From an uncultured Sutterella sp. (GTDB taxonomy: Bacteria > Pseudomonadota > Gammaproteobacteria > Burkholderiales > Burkholderiaceae_F), in assembly GCA_900754475.1 (NCBI GenBank), contig CAAECY010000045.1:1-61794 (forward strand): a DNA stretch of 61,794 nucleotides, read 5' to 3'. The notes below the pieces were generated by a model. It worked only from the letters and a program-made list of their open reading frames with translations, was not told where the DNA came from and searched no databases. This document shows, piece after piece, positions 18,069 to 27,172 of this stretch. Within the stretch, counting starts at the first letter, position 1. Each line of letters begins with the position of its first letter. The position numbers and the translations under genes were made by a program.

Positions 18069-18704
18069 ATGAGTGTCGAATTCAGCTTTTTCACGCCGGA
18101 GGACGACGTCTTGCCGTATTGGTCGGGCGACACCGCGACGGGCCTGTGCCGCATCATGCTGCTCATTGACCGGGCGACGAAGACGGGACTCACGGGCGAG
18201 TGCGTGCCCGTCGTCGTCGAGAAAAACGGCGTGAAGATTCCGGGCGTCGCCGCGCCCGAAGAGGCGCGTCGTCGGGCGCAGGAACTTCTGCCTTCGGTCG
18301 ACGCGTCGCGCGACTGGTCGTTCGAGATCAAGGTGGGCGAATGCCGCGGGACCTTTGCCGCAAAAGGTTCCGTCGGGACGGTCACCGCGGGCTTTTCGTG
18401 CGACGACCCCGACGCCACCCTGACAATCGGGGAAACGACGCTCGCCGCGGGCGAAGGACGCACGAGCCACATGGTGTTTTTCGACATTCCCGACGTCGAT
18501 GCGGACACGGACGAGGGCCTCTTCTTCGTCAATTTCGCGGCGGCTTTTCTCGATCTGCTGACGTCCGACGACACGGACATTTCGCCCTATCGTCGGTGCG
18601 ACCCCGAGTGCATCAACCGGACGACGGGCGAAGTGCTCGCGGCGCTTCTCGGATCGACCGCACCGACGTCTCCGTCATCTGCGACTTCTGCCGAAGCGGA
18701 CTGA
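18069..18704 (+). CDS. Hypothetical acidic protein
   Basis: This 211-residue protein has its start set by a strong GGAGGAAAT site before ATG 18069. No family is recognised. It is acidic, with no signal peptide and no membrane segment. Its C-terminal ~20 residues are Ser/Thr/Pro/Ala-rich. It contains four cysteines, including a C-D-P-E-C pair near residue 180. It lies 111 bp after sbcC and converges on lplT across a shared terminator. It looks like a real gene by codon use and ribosome site, but no function can be given. Confidence 0.75.
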   Translation: MSVEFSFFTPEDDVLPYWSGDTATGLCRIMLLIDRATKTGLTGECVPVVVEKNGVKIPGVAAPEEARRRAQELLPSVDASRDWSFEIKVGECRGTFAAKGSVGTVTAGFSCDDPDATLTIGETTLAAGEGRTSHMVFFDIPDVDADTDEGLFFVNFAAAFLDLLTSDDTDISPYRRCDPECINRTTGEVLAALLGSTAPTSPSSATSAEAD

Positions 18705-18730
18705 CGCGCCGCCTCGAGAGCTCGAAACAG

Positions 18731-18764
18731 AAGGCCGCCCGAACGCTGTCGTTCGAGCGGCCTT
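18731..18764. terminator. Bidirectional terminator between the hypothetical gene and lplT
   Basis: AAGGCCGC/GCGGCCTT plus CGAACG/CGTTCG form a 14-bp stem with one internal mismatch and a CTGT loop. It has T and A runs on both sides, and it lies between convergent genes. Confidence 0.85.
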
Positions 18765-18785
18765 TCTTCGGAAACCGTTTGGTTC

Positions 18786-20102
18786 TCAGTGGCGCTTTTC
18801 TTCGCCAATCAGGTGCGTGCTGTCGTACTCGGCCTGATTGCGGCGGTGCTTCCAGATGACGAGCCCCATCGACGTCATCACGAAGAGCCCGAAGATCACC
18901 ATCGTGGCGGGCACCGAGAGGTCGAAGAGGATGAGAAGCGAATAGACGCCGAGCATCACGAGAATCGAGAGATTTTCGTTGAAGTTCTGCACGGCAATCG
19001 AGCGCCCCGCGCTCATCAGAACGTGCCCGCGGTGCTGCAGGAGGGCGTTCATCGGCACGACGAAAAAGCCCGCGCAAATGCCGACGAGCACCATGACGAG
19101 CGCCGCGAGGAGAACGGCCCAGGAAAGCTCGAACCCGAAAAGGTCGAGGCCGCCCGCGGGTGCCATGTCCTTCGTGAAATAGGCCGTAAGGGTGACGAGC
19201 GCCCCCATGCAGATCCCCATCGGCAACACGGAGAGCGAGCGCTTCAGGGGAACCTTGGCGGCGGCAAGCACGGCGCCGATCGCAATCCCGAGGCTCACCA
19301 CGGCCTGCATGACGGCCCCCTGCGAGAGGTCCATCCCGAGCGCGTGGTCGCACCACTTGAGAACGAGGAACTGCAGCACGGCGCCCGCGCCCCAGAAGAG
19401 CGTCGTGACGGAGAGCGAAATCTGCCCGAGTCGGTCGTGCCAGAGGAGGCGGCAGCTTGACATGAAGCTGCGGATCGAATCGATCGGATCGAGCTTTTGC
19501 TTCGGGTACCGTACGCCCGTGTCGGGAATCGCAAGGTTGACGACCGAGGCGGCGAGGTAGACGAAGGCGATCGCAAAGATGGCGCCTTCGGCGTAGGTGT
19601 GTAGCCCGATCGCCTCAAGACCGAAGCCGTTCAGAATCGGTTGCGCGACTTCGGGCTTGATAAGAACGCCCCCGAGCACGACACCGAGGATGATGGAGCC
19701 CACCGTGAGCCCCTCAATCCAGCCGTTGGCGACGACGAGCTTTTCGGGAGGGAGCAGTTCGGTGAGAATCCCGTACTTGGCGGGCGAATAGGCCGCGGCC
19801 CCGACGCCCACGATCGCGTAGGCAAGAAGCGGATGACCGCCGAAGAGCATCAGGAGGCACCCGCACGCCTTCAGGAAGTTCGTGAGAAACATGACCCGGC
19901 CCTTCGGCATCGAGTCGGCAAAGAGTCCCACCCAGGCGGCGAGCAACACGTAACTCACGACGAAGAAGAGCTTCAACAGCGGAGTCATCCACTCCGGCGC
20001 GCCGATCGAAGCGAGCAGCGCGATGGCGGCGATGAGCAGGGCATTGTCGGCGAGCGAAGAGAGAAACTGCGCCGCCATGATGGTGTAAAAACCACGATTC
20101 AT
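18786..20102 (-). CDS. lplT: Lysophospholipid transporter LplT (MFS)
   Basis: This 438-residue MFS permease flips lysophospholipids across the inner membrane. It starts at ATG 20102 with TAGGAC upstream; the longer open frame is not coding. The opening MNRGFYTIMAAQFLSSLADN, the segment SPAKYGILTELLPPEKLVVANG and about 12 hydrophobic segments match LplT. In enterobacteria lplT adjoins aas, the acyltransferase that recycles the transported lipid. No aas is near here. It is divergent from alr across a 346-bp region. Confidence 0.9.
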   Translation of the reverse strand: MNRGFYTIMAAQFLSSLADNALLIAAIALLASIGAPEWMTPLLKLFFVVSYVLLAAWVGLFADSMPKGRVMFLTNFLKACGCLLMLFGGHPLLAYAIVGVGAAAYSPAKYGILTELLPPEKLVVANGWIEGLTVGSIILGVVLGGVLIKPEVAQPILNGFGLEAIGLHTYAEGAIFAIAFVYLAASVVNLAIPDTGVRYPKQKLDPIDSIRSFMSSCRLLWHDRLGQISLSVTTLFWGAGAVLQFLVLKWCDHALGMDLSQGAVMQAVVSLGIAIGAVLAAAKVPLKRSLSVLPMGICMGALVTLTAYFTKDMAPAGGLDLFGFELSWAVLLAALVMVLVGICAGFFVVPMNALLQHRGHVLMSAGRSIAVQNFNENLSILVMLGVYSLLILFDLSVPATMVIFGLFVMTSMGLVIWKHRRNQAEYDSTHLIGEEKRH

Positions 20103-20448
20103 TGAAACAAGTCCTAGCCGGGGCCTGCCGAATGCGGTAAGCCCGAAATAAACGTCCCCGAAGTTTAGCAAACGGACTCGGTCGAATAACCTCGACCGAG
20201 GTCGAATGTGGCCCGACCTTGACGGGGTGTACGGGGCCGCCCGCCGCGGCCTCGGGAAACGTGTCGGTTTGTTGCGAAGCGGGGTCCGCCGGCAACGGGA
20301 AGCGTAAAATTTCGAGACCGTGCCTCCGTCGTATCGGGCGGGCCCGGCTCGCGTGCGCATGCTTGCCCGTAAGGGCGGCGGACTCGGCGTGCGAGGGGGT
20401 TCGCGGCGAAAAACCCGGGGGCGAAATTTTTTCCCGGAGGAATTCGTC
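20103..20448. other. Intergenic region between lplT and alr, with a 9-bp palindrome
   Basis: This 346-bp divergent region contains the inverted repeat CTCGGTCGA (20177-20185) / TCGACCGAG (20192-20200), separated by 6 bp (ATAACC). It is a candidate operator or a short hairpin. The remainder is GC-rich with no convincing ORF. The alr ribosome site GGAGG is at 20436-20440. Confidence 0.5.
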
Positions 20449-21534
20449 GTGCCGCGCCCCATTTATGCCGAAATCGATCTTGATGCGCTTCGCCACAACC
20501 TGAACGTGCTTCGCGAGCGCGCCGAGGGGCGAACGGTCTGGGCGGTCGTGAAGGCAAACGCCTACGGGCACGGCTTGGAAAACGCGGTGAAGGCCTTCGA
20601 GGCGGCGGACGGTTTGGCTACGATCGATCTTTGCGACGCCGAACGCGCGCGTCGTTGCGGCTGGAAAAAGCGCATCCTTCTTCTCGAAGGCTTTTTCGAC
20701 GAAACCGACATCGAGCCCCTGCAGACGATCGGCGTCGAGACCGTGATCCATTCGCCCTGGCAGATCGAAATTCTGAAGCGCATGAACCCGAAGGACGTGC
20801 GCTGCCACATCAAGGTGAATTCCGGGATGAACCGTTTGGGGTTCCTCCCCGTTGAAGTGAACACCGTCTACGATCAGCTCACCGCCATCAAGGGCGTGCG
20901 GGTGATGGGTGTCGTCACGCACTTTGCGAACGCCGAACCCTCCTACCTCGGGGACGCGCCCGCGTCGGTCGGGAAGCAACTGACCCGCATGGGGCGACTT
21001 GCCAACGGCGAAACCGCCGCCTGCATGGCCAATTCCGCGGGCATTCTCTGGCACCCCGAAGTGGGCGGCAACGCCGTTCGCGCCGGGGTGGCGCTCTACG
21101 GGATCAGCCCCGACGCGCACATTTCGTCCGAAGAGCTCGGGCTCATTCCCGCGATGACGCTCTGCGCGAAGATCATCGCCGTGCAGCAAATCGCCCCGGG
21201 CGAAGCCGTGGGCTACGGCTCGCGCTGGATCGCGAAGCGCCCCTCGCGCATCGCGGTTGTGGCCTGCGGGTACGCGGACGGCTACCCCCGCTCGATGCCG
21301 GACGGCGCGCCCGTCTGGGTCGAGGGGCAGATCGCGCCGCTTGCGGGTGCGGTCTCGATGGACATGCTCGAAATCGACGTGACGGACATTCCTGCGGCCA
21401 CGCTCGGCTCCACGGTCGAACTCTGGGGCAAACACCTCCCCGTCAACCGCGTCGCCTCCGCCTGCGGCACGATCGGGTACGAACTCATCTGCGCCCTCGC
21501 GCGTCGCGTGCCGATCAACGTGAAGAACGCGTGA
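20449..21534 (+). CDS. alr: Alanine racemase
   Basis: This 361-residue PLP enzyme interconverts L- and D-alanine for peptidoglycan. The PLP lysine sits in VVKANAYGHG (Lys35). Other hallmarks are HIKVNSGMNRLG, AVRAGVALYG and AVGYGSRW with the catalytic Tyr. The start is a GTG at 20449, placed 8 bases after a perfect GGAGG. This gives MPRPIYAEIDLDAL, the normal N-terminus. The open frame extends further upstream, but that part is not homologous to the family. Confidence 0.96.
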   Translation: MPRPIYAEIDLDALRHNLNVLRERAEGRTVWAVVKANAYGHGLENAVKAFEAADGLATIDLCDAERARRCGWKKRILLLEGFFDETDIEPLQTIGVETVIHSPWQIEILKRMNPKDVRCHIKVNSGMNRLGFLPVEVNTVYDQLTAIKGVRVMGVVTHFANAEPSYLGDAPASVGKQLTRMGRLANGETAACMANSAGILWHPEVGGNAVRAGVALYGISPDAHISSEELGLIPAMTLCAKIIAVQQIAPGEAVGYGSRWIAKRPSRIAVVACGYADGYPRSMPDGAPVWVEGQIAPLAGAVSMDMLEIDVTDIPAATLGSTVELWGKHLPVNRVASACGTIGYELICALARRVPINVKNA

Positions 21535-21664
21535 GTTCGGGCGGGACGCGTCAATCCCGCTCCCGCTCTGTTCTTGTCTCTTCCTTTATCTTTCTCCGAA
21601 CTCTTCTCCGACACCCTCGTCTCATCGGGGAGCACCGCGGCGCTCCCCGCGCAAGGAACGCTTG

Positions 21665-23071
21665 ATGGCACCCAAAACGAAAAAGCCCCGCATTGAATTC
21701 GTCTGCAGCGATTGCGGCGGCACGACGGCGAAGTGGCAGGGCCAGTGCCCGCACTGCAAAGCCTGGAATACGCTCCAAGAATTCACCGTCGCCGAAGGCG
21801 CGGCCGCCCGTTACGGATCGGGCCGTCCTGCTCCGAAGGGCTTCGTCGACACGACGGGGGCCCTGCAGGATTTGGCCGACGTCAGCACCGACGAAGCGCC
21901 CCGCATTTTGACGGGCCTGAGCGAATTCGACCGCGTGATGGGCGGCGGCCTCGTGCGCGGGGGCGTGGCGTTGATCGGCGGGGACCCCGGTATCGGGAAG
22001 TCGACGATTCTTCTTCAGGTGATGGCGCGCTTGAAGCAGTTGGGTGTGAGTGCCCTCTACGTTTCGGGCGAAGAAAGCGCCTCGCAGATCGCAATTCGCG
22101 CGCAGCGCCTTCAGATCGATCCGCACGGGCTGCAACTCATGAGCGAAATCGAACTCGAGCAGATCGAAGCGGTCCTCTCCGAGAAAAAGCCCGAATTCGT
22201 CGTGATCGACTCGATTCAGACGCTCTTTTCGGGGCAGCTCGACAGTGCTCCGGGGTCGGTGTCGCAGGTGCGCGAGTGCGCGGCGCGCTTGACCCGCATC
22301 GCGAAGAGCCACGGGATCACACTCGTTTTCGTCGGGCACGTCACGAAGGACGGGGCGCTCGCGGGGCCGCGCATTTTGGAACACATCGTCGACACGGTCC
22401 TTTACTTCGAAGGGGACACGCATTCCAATTTCCGCCTCATTCGCGCTTTCAAGAACCGCTTCGGCGCCGTGAACGAGCTCGGCGTCTTCGCGATGACCGA
22501 CCACGGGCTGCGCGGCGTCACGAACCCCTCGGCCATTTTCCTCTCGGAATACAAGTCGAACATCCCCGGCTCGACCGTGCTCGTCACGCAGGAGGGGACG
22601 AGGCCGCTCCTCGTTGAAATCCAGGCGCTCGTCGACGAAAGTCACAGTCCCGCGCCGCGCCGTTTGGCAGTCGGGATCGACGCGCAACGTCTTTCGATGC
22701 TTTTGGCGGTGCTTCACCGTCACGCGGGCGTGGCGTGTTTCGATCAGGACGTCTTCATCAACGCCGTGGGCGGCGTGAAGATTTCCGAAACGGCCGCGGA
22801 CTTGGCGGTTTTGGCGGCGATCTATTCGAGCATCCGCAACAAAGCCCTCTCGAAGGGCCTCGTCGTCTTCGGCGAAGTGGGTCTCGCGGGTGAAATCCGC
22901 CCCGCGCCCCGCGGGCAGGAGCGCTTGCGCGAAGCGGCGAAGCTCGGCTTTTCGAAGGCCGTCATCCCGCGCGCGAACGCCCCGAAGACCCCGATCGAAG
23001 GCCTGCGGGTGGTGGCGGTGGACCGCTTGGCGGATGCCCTGCGCGCGGTGCTCACGGACGACGTCGAGTGA
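21665..23071 (+). CDS. radA: DNA repair protein RadA
   Basis: This 468-residue protein promotes branch migration in recombination. It has the N-terminal C4 zinc finger (CSDCGG...CPHC, residues 14-32), Walker A GGDPGIGKST, the RadA-specific KNRFG motif and a C-terminal Lon-like domain (FGEVGLAGEIRPAPRG). It starts at ATG 21665 after AAGGAA, 130 bp after alr. Confidence 0.97.
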   Translation: MAPKTKKPRIEFVCSDCGGTTAKWQGQCPHCKAWNTLQEFTVAEGAAARYGSGRPAPKGFVDTTGALQDLADVSTDEAPRILTGLSEFDRVMGGGLVRGGVALIGGDPGIGKSTILLQVMARLKQLGVSALYVSGEESASQIAIRAQRLQIDPHGLQLMSEIELEQIEAVLSEKKPEFVVIDSIQTLFSGQLDSAPGSVSQVRECAARLTRIAKSHGITLVFVGHVTKDGALAGPRILEHIVDTVLYFEGDTHSNFRLIRAFKNRFGAVNELGVFAMTDHGLRGVTNPSAIFLSEYKSNIPGSTVLVTQEGTRPLLVEIQALVDESHSPAPRRLAVGIDAQRLSMLLAVLHRHAGVACFDQDVFINAVGGVKISETAADLAVLAAIYSSIRNKALSKGLVVFGEVGLAGEIRPAPRGQERLREAAKLGFSKAVIPRANAPKTPIEGLRVVAVDRLADALRAVLTDDVE

Positions 23072-23096
23072 GGCCGCAGAGTCCAACGACAACGAA

Positions 23097-23128
23097 AAGC
23101 CCCGGCAACCGAACGGATGTCGGGGCTT
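23097..23128 (+). terminator. Terminator after radA
   Basis: AAGCCCCG (23097-23104) pairs with CGGGGCTT (23121-23128), the stem extends with G-U, C-G and A-T pairs, and a few Ts follow. It begins 25 bp after the radA stop. Confidence 0.75.
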
Positions 23129-23172
23129 CGTCTTGCGGGGCACCGAGCGGCGTCGCCCGGTACCCGTTGAAC

Positions 23173-23595
23173 TCACCGCGGCGGCGCGGGCGGCTGCGTC
23201 GGGCTCGTGCCCGTGACCGGGGTCCATCCGAGCGGGCAGGCGGGCACGCTCGGGTAGTAGGCGCCTTCGCTCTCGCACCAGTACCAGGTGTAGACCTGCG
23301 GCACCGGGGGCGCAGCGGGTACGGTCGTTTGCGGAACGACGATCACTTCGGGCTCGCGGCGCGAGTCGAGGTAGAGCTGCGTGCCGAGAAGCGCTCCGCC
23401 CACCAAAAGCGGCGCCACCCAATAATCGTGATCGTGGTGCACGCGGTAGTGAACGGGCGGAGGCGGCGGCCGGTGGAAAGCGGGCGGCGGCCGATGACCG
23501 TGCGGCGGGAAGGGCGGACGGGCGCCCGCCGGCGCCGAGAGGGCGAGAGCGAGCGCGCTCGCGGCGAGCATGAGGGCGATGGTGGGTTTGCGCAT
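23173..23595 (-). CDS. Small secreted His/Pro-rich protein
   Basis: This 140-residue protein starts at ATG 23595 behind AAGGAG. It has a Sec signal peptide (to APAGA), then a His/Pro-rich stretch (PPHGHRPPPAFHRPPPP, HYRVHHDHDYW), a hydrophobic segment VAPLLVGGALLG, and a C-terminal YTWYWCESEGAYYP...CPLGW motif. The two Cys could form a disulfide. Proteins with a YYC-x-YYP-x-C-x-GW tail are common, uncharacterised envelope proteins in proteobacteria. The His clusters suggest metal binding, which is inference. Confidence 0.8.
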   Translation of the reverse strand: MRKPTIALMLAASALALALSAPAGARPPFPPHGHRPPPAFHRPPPPPVHYRVHHDHDYWVAPLLVGGALLGTQLYLDSRREPEVIVVPQTTVPAAPPVPQVYTWYWCESEGAYYPSVPACPLGWTPVTGTSPTQPPAPPR

Positions 23596-23641
23596 GGCGG
23601 ACTCCTTCGAGGAGCGTCCGGCCGAGGGCTCTGCGTTATGA

Positions 23642-23671
23642 CGTCTTTCGGGCGTCTTTCAGGCGTCTTCA
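23642..23671. repeat. Three 11-bp direct repeats upstream of the secreted protein gene
   Basis: CGTCTTTC-like units start at 23642, 23653 and 23664, one helical turn apart, about 50 bp upstream of the gene starting at 23595. The spacing would suit a cooperative DNA-binding protein. It may also be chance low complexity. Confidence 0.4.
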
Positions 23672-23780
23672 AGCCTTCCCGGCCGGCTGTCGAATTTTTC
23701 TCCTCCGTTTGAATCCACGATAACGCAATTTCGCTGAGGCGCACAGGGTGCGGACGTATCGGTCCGTAACGCGGGGTATC

Positions 23781-24842
23781 TCACCGACCCGTCGTGCTCT
23801 CGGTGAGGTTCATGCGCATGATCGCACGGTGCTTGCCGCCCTCCAAGCGTTCGAGGTCGAACGCGTCCCCGTCGAGCGTCGGGTAGTCGGCAAGGAACGC
23901 GTCGATCGCGCTCCGTTCGTCGGGCGTGAGGTCGTTTGCGAGCAATGCGGCCGCCGCGTCGATGTGGCGGCTGCTGCGTGTACCGAGAATGACCGCACCG
24001 ACCCCGGGTTTCCCGAGCGCATAAAGGGACGCCGTCTGCGCGATCCCGAGACCCTTCGGACGACCGATCTCCTCAAGAAGCCCGAGGAGCTTCTGGAAGC
24101 CCTCCCAGCCGAGGGAGTCTTCGATCACGAGGTCGTACTTGACGAGCGACCGATTCTCAAAACTCGCGGGCCGTTCGCGCCCGATCCATTTCTCGGAAAG
24201 AAAGCCCCCCGCCACCGTGCCGTAACAAAGAAGTGCGACGTTGCGTTCGAGCGCGAGCTCCGTCAAGCCGCCTTGGCGTTCCGGTCTACGGTCGAGCGCC
24301 GAATACTGGCACTGGTTCGAGACGACGGGAATGCCCGCGTCGAGCAGCCGCTCGAGTTGCGCCCGATTGAAGTTCGTCGTTCCGATCCGACGCACGATTC
24401 CTTTTTCCTGCGCCCGCACGAGGTGCCCCGCGCACTCGACCATGCCGGGGACGTCGTAATCCCACCAGTGGAACTGCACCAGGTCGAGCGCTTCGAGCCC
24501 GAGGCGCGTGAGCGAGCGCGTCAAAATCCGCTCGACGTACGCGTAGTCGACGCGGGCGAGGTCTTTGAGGTCGGGGACGAACTTCGTGTGAATGCGCGGA
24601 AGCGTGAGACCCGCGCGGCGCCGCTCCCGAACGATCGTGCCGTAGAAGTCCTCGACCCCCGTGTAGATGTCGGCGCCGTCGAAGGTGTCGAGCCCCAGGT
24701 CCAGGAGGCGCGCAAAGGCGTCGTGCGCGTCCTTCATGTCAAGCGGCGCCCCGAGGGCGTGACCGGTCGACAGCTGCCAGCCGCCGTTGATGACGCGCGG
24801 GATGGTGTAGCCGTCGGGGAAAACAAAGTGCGAAGCGGGCAT
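23781..24842 (-). CDS. Aldo/keto reductase
   Basis: This 353-residue NAD(P)H-dependent oxidoreductase has an AKR TIM-barrel pattern: GLDTFDGADIYTGVEDFYG with the catalytic Asp and Tyr, HTKFVPD with Lys, and FHWWDYDVPG with His. A C-terminal cofactor-binding region (AVILGTRSSRHIDA) follows. ATG 24842 is chosen for its GGAG site; a TTG at 24857 is less likely. It lies 78 bp after the TIGR04076-like gene on the same strand and may be the last gene of the Trp-attenuated operon. Substrate unknown. Confidence 0.9.
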   Translation of the reverse strand: MPASHFVFPDGYTIPRVINGGWQLSTGHALGAPLDMKDAHDAFARLLDLGLDTFDGADIYTGVEDFYGTIVRERRRAGLTLPRIHTKFVPDLKDLARVDYAYVERILTRSLTRLGLEALDLVQFHWWDYDVPGMVECAGHLVRAQEKGIVRRIGTTNFNRAQLERLLDAGIPVVSNQCQYSALDRRPERQGGLTELALERNVALLCYGTVAGGFLSEKWIGRERPASFENRSLVKYDLVIEDSLGWEGFQKLLGLLEEIGRPKGLGIAQTASLYALGKPGVGAVILGTRSSRHIDAAAALLANDLTPDERSAIDAFLADYPTLDGDAFDLERLEGGKHRAIMRMNLTESTTGR

Positions 24843-24920
24843 GGTGCGATGCTCCAAGAAACGAGAACAAGAAGAAAAATCAGAAAAAACAGAGCGAAAG
24901 GGCGTCTTTGTTCGGCGTCC

Positions 24921-25277
24921 TTACTCGGCGTCTTCCGTCGGGCGCACGAGCGGCACGACCGTGCAGGCCCCGTGCGAGAGCGTGCGCTTCGCGCGGCGCA
25001 CGATGCGAAATTTCGCTCCGCAATTGGGATCGGGACAGGCGATGAGGGCGTCGGTCGTCATCCAGTCGTTTCGATCGGTCGGGCGTTCTTTCGCGGCAAG
25101 GAGCGGCAGGAGCGCCCCGAGGGCGTAGAAGGAAAAGCGCCCGCCCTCGGGAAAGACGAGGTCTTCGCCTTCGACCGCGAAGGCAAGCCCCGGCCGGTGG
25201 CGGCAGACGAAGGTGTCGGGGTCGCCCTCGACGTGCACTTCGAGGTCGTAGAGGTCGAAGGTGTCGGATTCGGTCAT
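24921..25277 (-). CDS. TIGR04076-like small conserved protein
   Basis: This 118-residue protein starts at ATG 25277 with AAGGAG upstream. The pattern (an early Cys, FPEGGRFSFYALGALLPLL, then a W-M-T-x-D-A-L-I-A-C-P-D segment and FRIVRR) resembles the TIGR04076 family of unknown function. A Cys-rich end (ACPDPNC) might bind metal. Only 22 bp separate it from the stop of the NhaC-family gene, so the two are almost certainly cotranscribed. Confidence 0.75.
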   Translation of the reverse strand: MTESDTFDLYDLEVHVEGDPDTFVCRHRPGLAFAVEGEDLVFPEGGRFSFYALGALLPLLAAKERPTDRNDWMTTDALIACPDPNCGAKFRIVRRAKRTLSHGACTVVPLVRPTEDAE

Positions 25278-25299
25278 GACGGAAGTCTCCTTGGGAATT

Positions 25300-26874
25300 T
25301 CAAAGCGCGGCTTCGGAACGGGTCGAACGGTGGGCGGCAAGGTTCGTCGAAGGCAGGGCCTTCGCCGCAAGCCCCTTCGCGTTGCGCCCGAACCCCGTTG
25401 CGATCGAAAAAACGAGTACCGCGGTAAGCGCAAGCGGGTAGAAGCTCGAGAGGCCGAGCGCGACGGGCGTCACCGCGTCGCCCCCGGGAAGGCCCGAGAG
25501 AATCCCCGTGAGGATCAGGATGAAGGCCGAAAAAGGCATCAGGACGGGAAGGCCGTTTGCAAAGCCCGTGAGGAGATGCGCGCGGCGCAGGGGATCAAGC
25601 CCCGCGCGGTTGGCGGGGTCGTTCGCAAGCACCCCCACAAGCGCGGTCGAGGCGCTCGTCACGGCCGCAAAAAGGGTCGTTACGACGAGGGTGGCCGCGG
25701 CCAGGAGAACTTCCATCCGGAGCGCGCTGCCCGTACGCTTGTCGGAGACAGTGTTCGTACCGAGAAGCTTTTCGACCGCCGCTTCGCCGAGCCCCGAGCG
25801 CGTCACGACTTCGGTGAAGGCAAAAAGCGTGATGCAAAGAAGAATGATCCCACCCATGCCGGTCACACCTGCGTAGAGAATCCCCGAGACGGCGCCCTCG
25901 TGAACGCCCAGAATGTCGGCGGCTTCGAAGCGCCCCGTCGCGAGACCGATCGCGAGGCCCGACACGATCCCCGCGCCCGCCGCGGTGAGCACGTCCCGCG
26001 TGCGGACGGCCACGGCAATGAGAAGGAACACGGGCAAAAGCATCGCAAGGCCCGCGGCGTCGCCTTGCGGAAGAGAAGGAAGAGTCACAGCATTCGCGGT
26101 ACCCGAAGCGCTCGCAACGGACTGCGCGTCACCCGAAAGGACCGCATAGCCGAGAAGCGCAATCCCGAGGGCGGGGAGCGCATAAGGAAGACGCGTCGTC
26201 ACCACGGCGCCGATTTCGGGCGTGCGCCCGTCGGTCGTGCGTTGCGTCATGGCGGAAATCACGGTGACGTCCGAAACGGGCGAGAGGTGGTCGCCGAAGA
26301 TGGCGCCCGAAAGGAGCGCCCCCGCCAAAAGCGACGCGTCCGCGCCGAGCGCGACGCCGGCGGGAAAAAGAAGCGGCACGGCGGTAAGCAGCGTCCCGAT
26401 CGAGGAGCCCGTGGCGGTGCCGAAAAGCGTTGCCGCAAGGAGCGCGAAGACCGTGAAGGCGTTTCCCGAGAGATTCAAGAGGTTCCCGAGGTAGACGACG
26501 CCGTCCGCCGCACCGCCCGCTTTGACAACGGCGGAAAAGACTCCGGCCGCGAGAAGCAGAAGGACCACCGTCCCCGTCAGCGTCGACGCCGCGCCCGCGA
26601 CGGCCGCTTTCCAGTAGAGGGCCGGAGTTTTGGAAAGAAGCGCGCCCGCAAAGAGCGCCGCAAGCCCCGCCGCGGCGAGACCGTAGAGGTCGAACGCCTG
26701 TTCGACGGAAAAGAGGGCAAAGGTGGTCGCAACGAAAAGTGCGAGAGGCAGAAGAAGCGCCGCGGGGCCGCCGAAAAAGCGGGGGCGCTCGATCGTCGCG
26801 CAAGCGTCGGTTTCGCTCTTGTCGGAGGAAAAGTCAGCGGAAAGGTCAGCGGAAAAAGAAGCGTCGTACGTCAT
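25300..26874 (-). CDS. NhaC-family transporter under tryptophan attenuation
   Basis: This 524-residue integral membrane protein has about 12 hydrophobic segments and the NhaC-family loop GAIFGDHLSPVSDVTVISA. The family contains Na+/H+ antiporters and Na+-coupled amino-acid or organic-acid carriers. ATG 26874 is chosen because CCGGAG lies upstream; the open frame continues to 26970 without a better start. The N-terminal ~35 residues are Ser/Asp-rich and cytoplasmic. Upstream lies a complete trp-type leader (leader peptide with three tandem Trp codons plus alternative hairpins, 27081-27271). The transporter therefore probably imports tryptophan or a related indole compound. That is inference from regulation, not from the family name. 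It is followed closely by the genes at 25277 and 24842. Confidence 0.9.
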   Translation of the reverse strand: MTYDASFSADLSADFSSDKSETDACATIERPRFFGGPAALLLPLALFVATTFALFSVEQAFDLYGLAAAGLAALFAGALLSKTPALYWKAAVAGAASTLTGTVVLLLLAAGVFSAVVKAGGAADGVVYLGNLLNLSGNAFTVFALLAATLFGTATGSSIGTLLTAVPLLFPAGVALGADASLLAGALLSGAIFGDHLSPVSDVTVISAMTQRTTDGRTPEIGAVVTTRLPYALPALGIALLGYAVLSGDAQSVASASGTANAVTLPSLPQGDAAGLAMLLPVFLLIAVAVRTRDVLTAAGAGIVSGLAIGLATGRFEAADILGVHEGAVSGILYAGVTGMGGIILLCITLFAFTEVVTRSGLGEAAVEKLLGTNTVSDKRTGSALRMEVLLAAATLVVTTLFAAVTSASTALVGVLANDPANRAGLDPLRRAHLLTGFANGLPVLMPFSAFILILTGILSGLPGGDAVTPVALGLSSFYPLALTAVLVFSIATGFGRNAKGLAAKALPSTNLAAHRSTRSEAAL

Positions 26875-27080
26875 GTCGGAATCTCCGGAAAGCTTCGGTG
26901 AAGGTGCCTGCGTCGAGAAGGGAAGAGCGGGAGACGCGGCGCCATCGAAGCTGCGGGAGCGCGAAGGCAACGTACGACAGGGTGTTGGCGTGAAGGTCGA
27001 TCATGGTGCGTTCTCTCAAGAGTCGGAGTGGGGTCCCGGGCTTCGGGCGGGCTCTCGATTTGAACGGTCCATAAACGACG

Positions 27081-27103
27081 AAAGCCCGCGAGGAGCGGGC
27101 TTT
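27081..27103 (-). terminator. Attenuator terminator of the Trp-regulated transporter operon
   Basis: On the minus strand, strand 3 (27103-27095) pairs perfectly with strand 4 (27089-27081), i.e. AAAGCCCGC with GCGGGCTTT, around a 5-base loop. It is followed by a broken U-tract (UUUCGUCGUUU). Strand 3 overlaps 27093-27100, which can instead pair with strand 2 at 27192-27199, so termination and antitermination are mutually exclusive. Confidence 0.85.
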
Positions 27104-27172
27104 TCATCAATGTTCCGGAGGTTCTCTCCGTTGCGTGTCGTCTGCGGGAAAAGTCGGTAGTCCGACGAATTT

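Noticed and set aside
13608..18470. A 1620-codon open frame on the minus strand
   Set aside because: It lies antisense to sbcD, sbcC and the following gene. Its Arg/Phe/Gly-rich translation has no family features. Such frames are expected opposite GC-rich genes.
26846..27004. A 52-codon minus-strand ORF (starting MIDLHANTLSYV) between the attenuator terminator and the NhaC-family start
   Set aside because: It has only a weak ribosome site, no family features, and overlaps the transporter start in another frame. It could be a coupling ORF but cannot be supported without conservation data.
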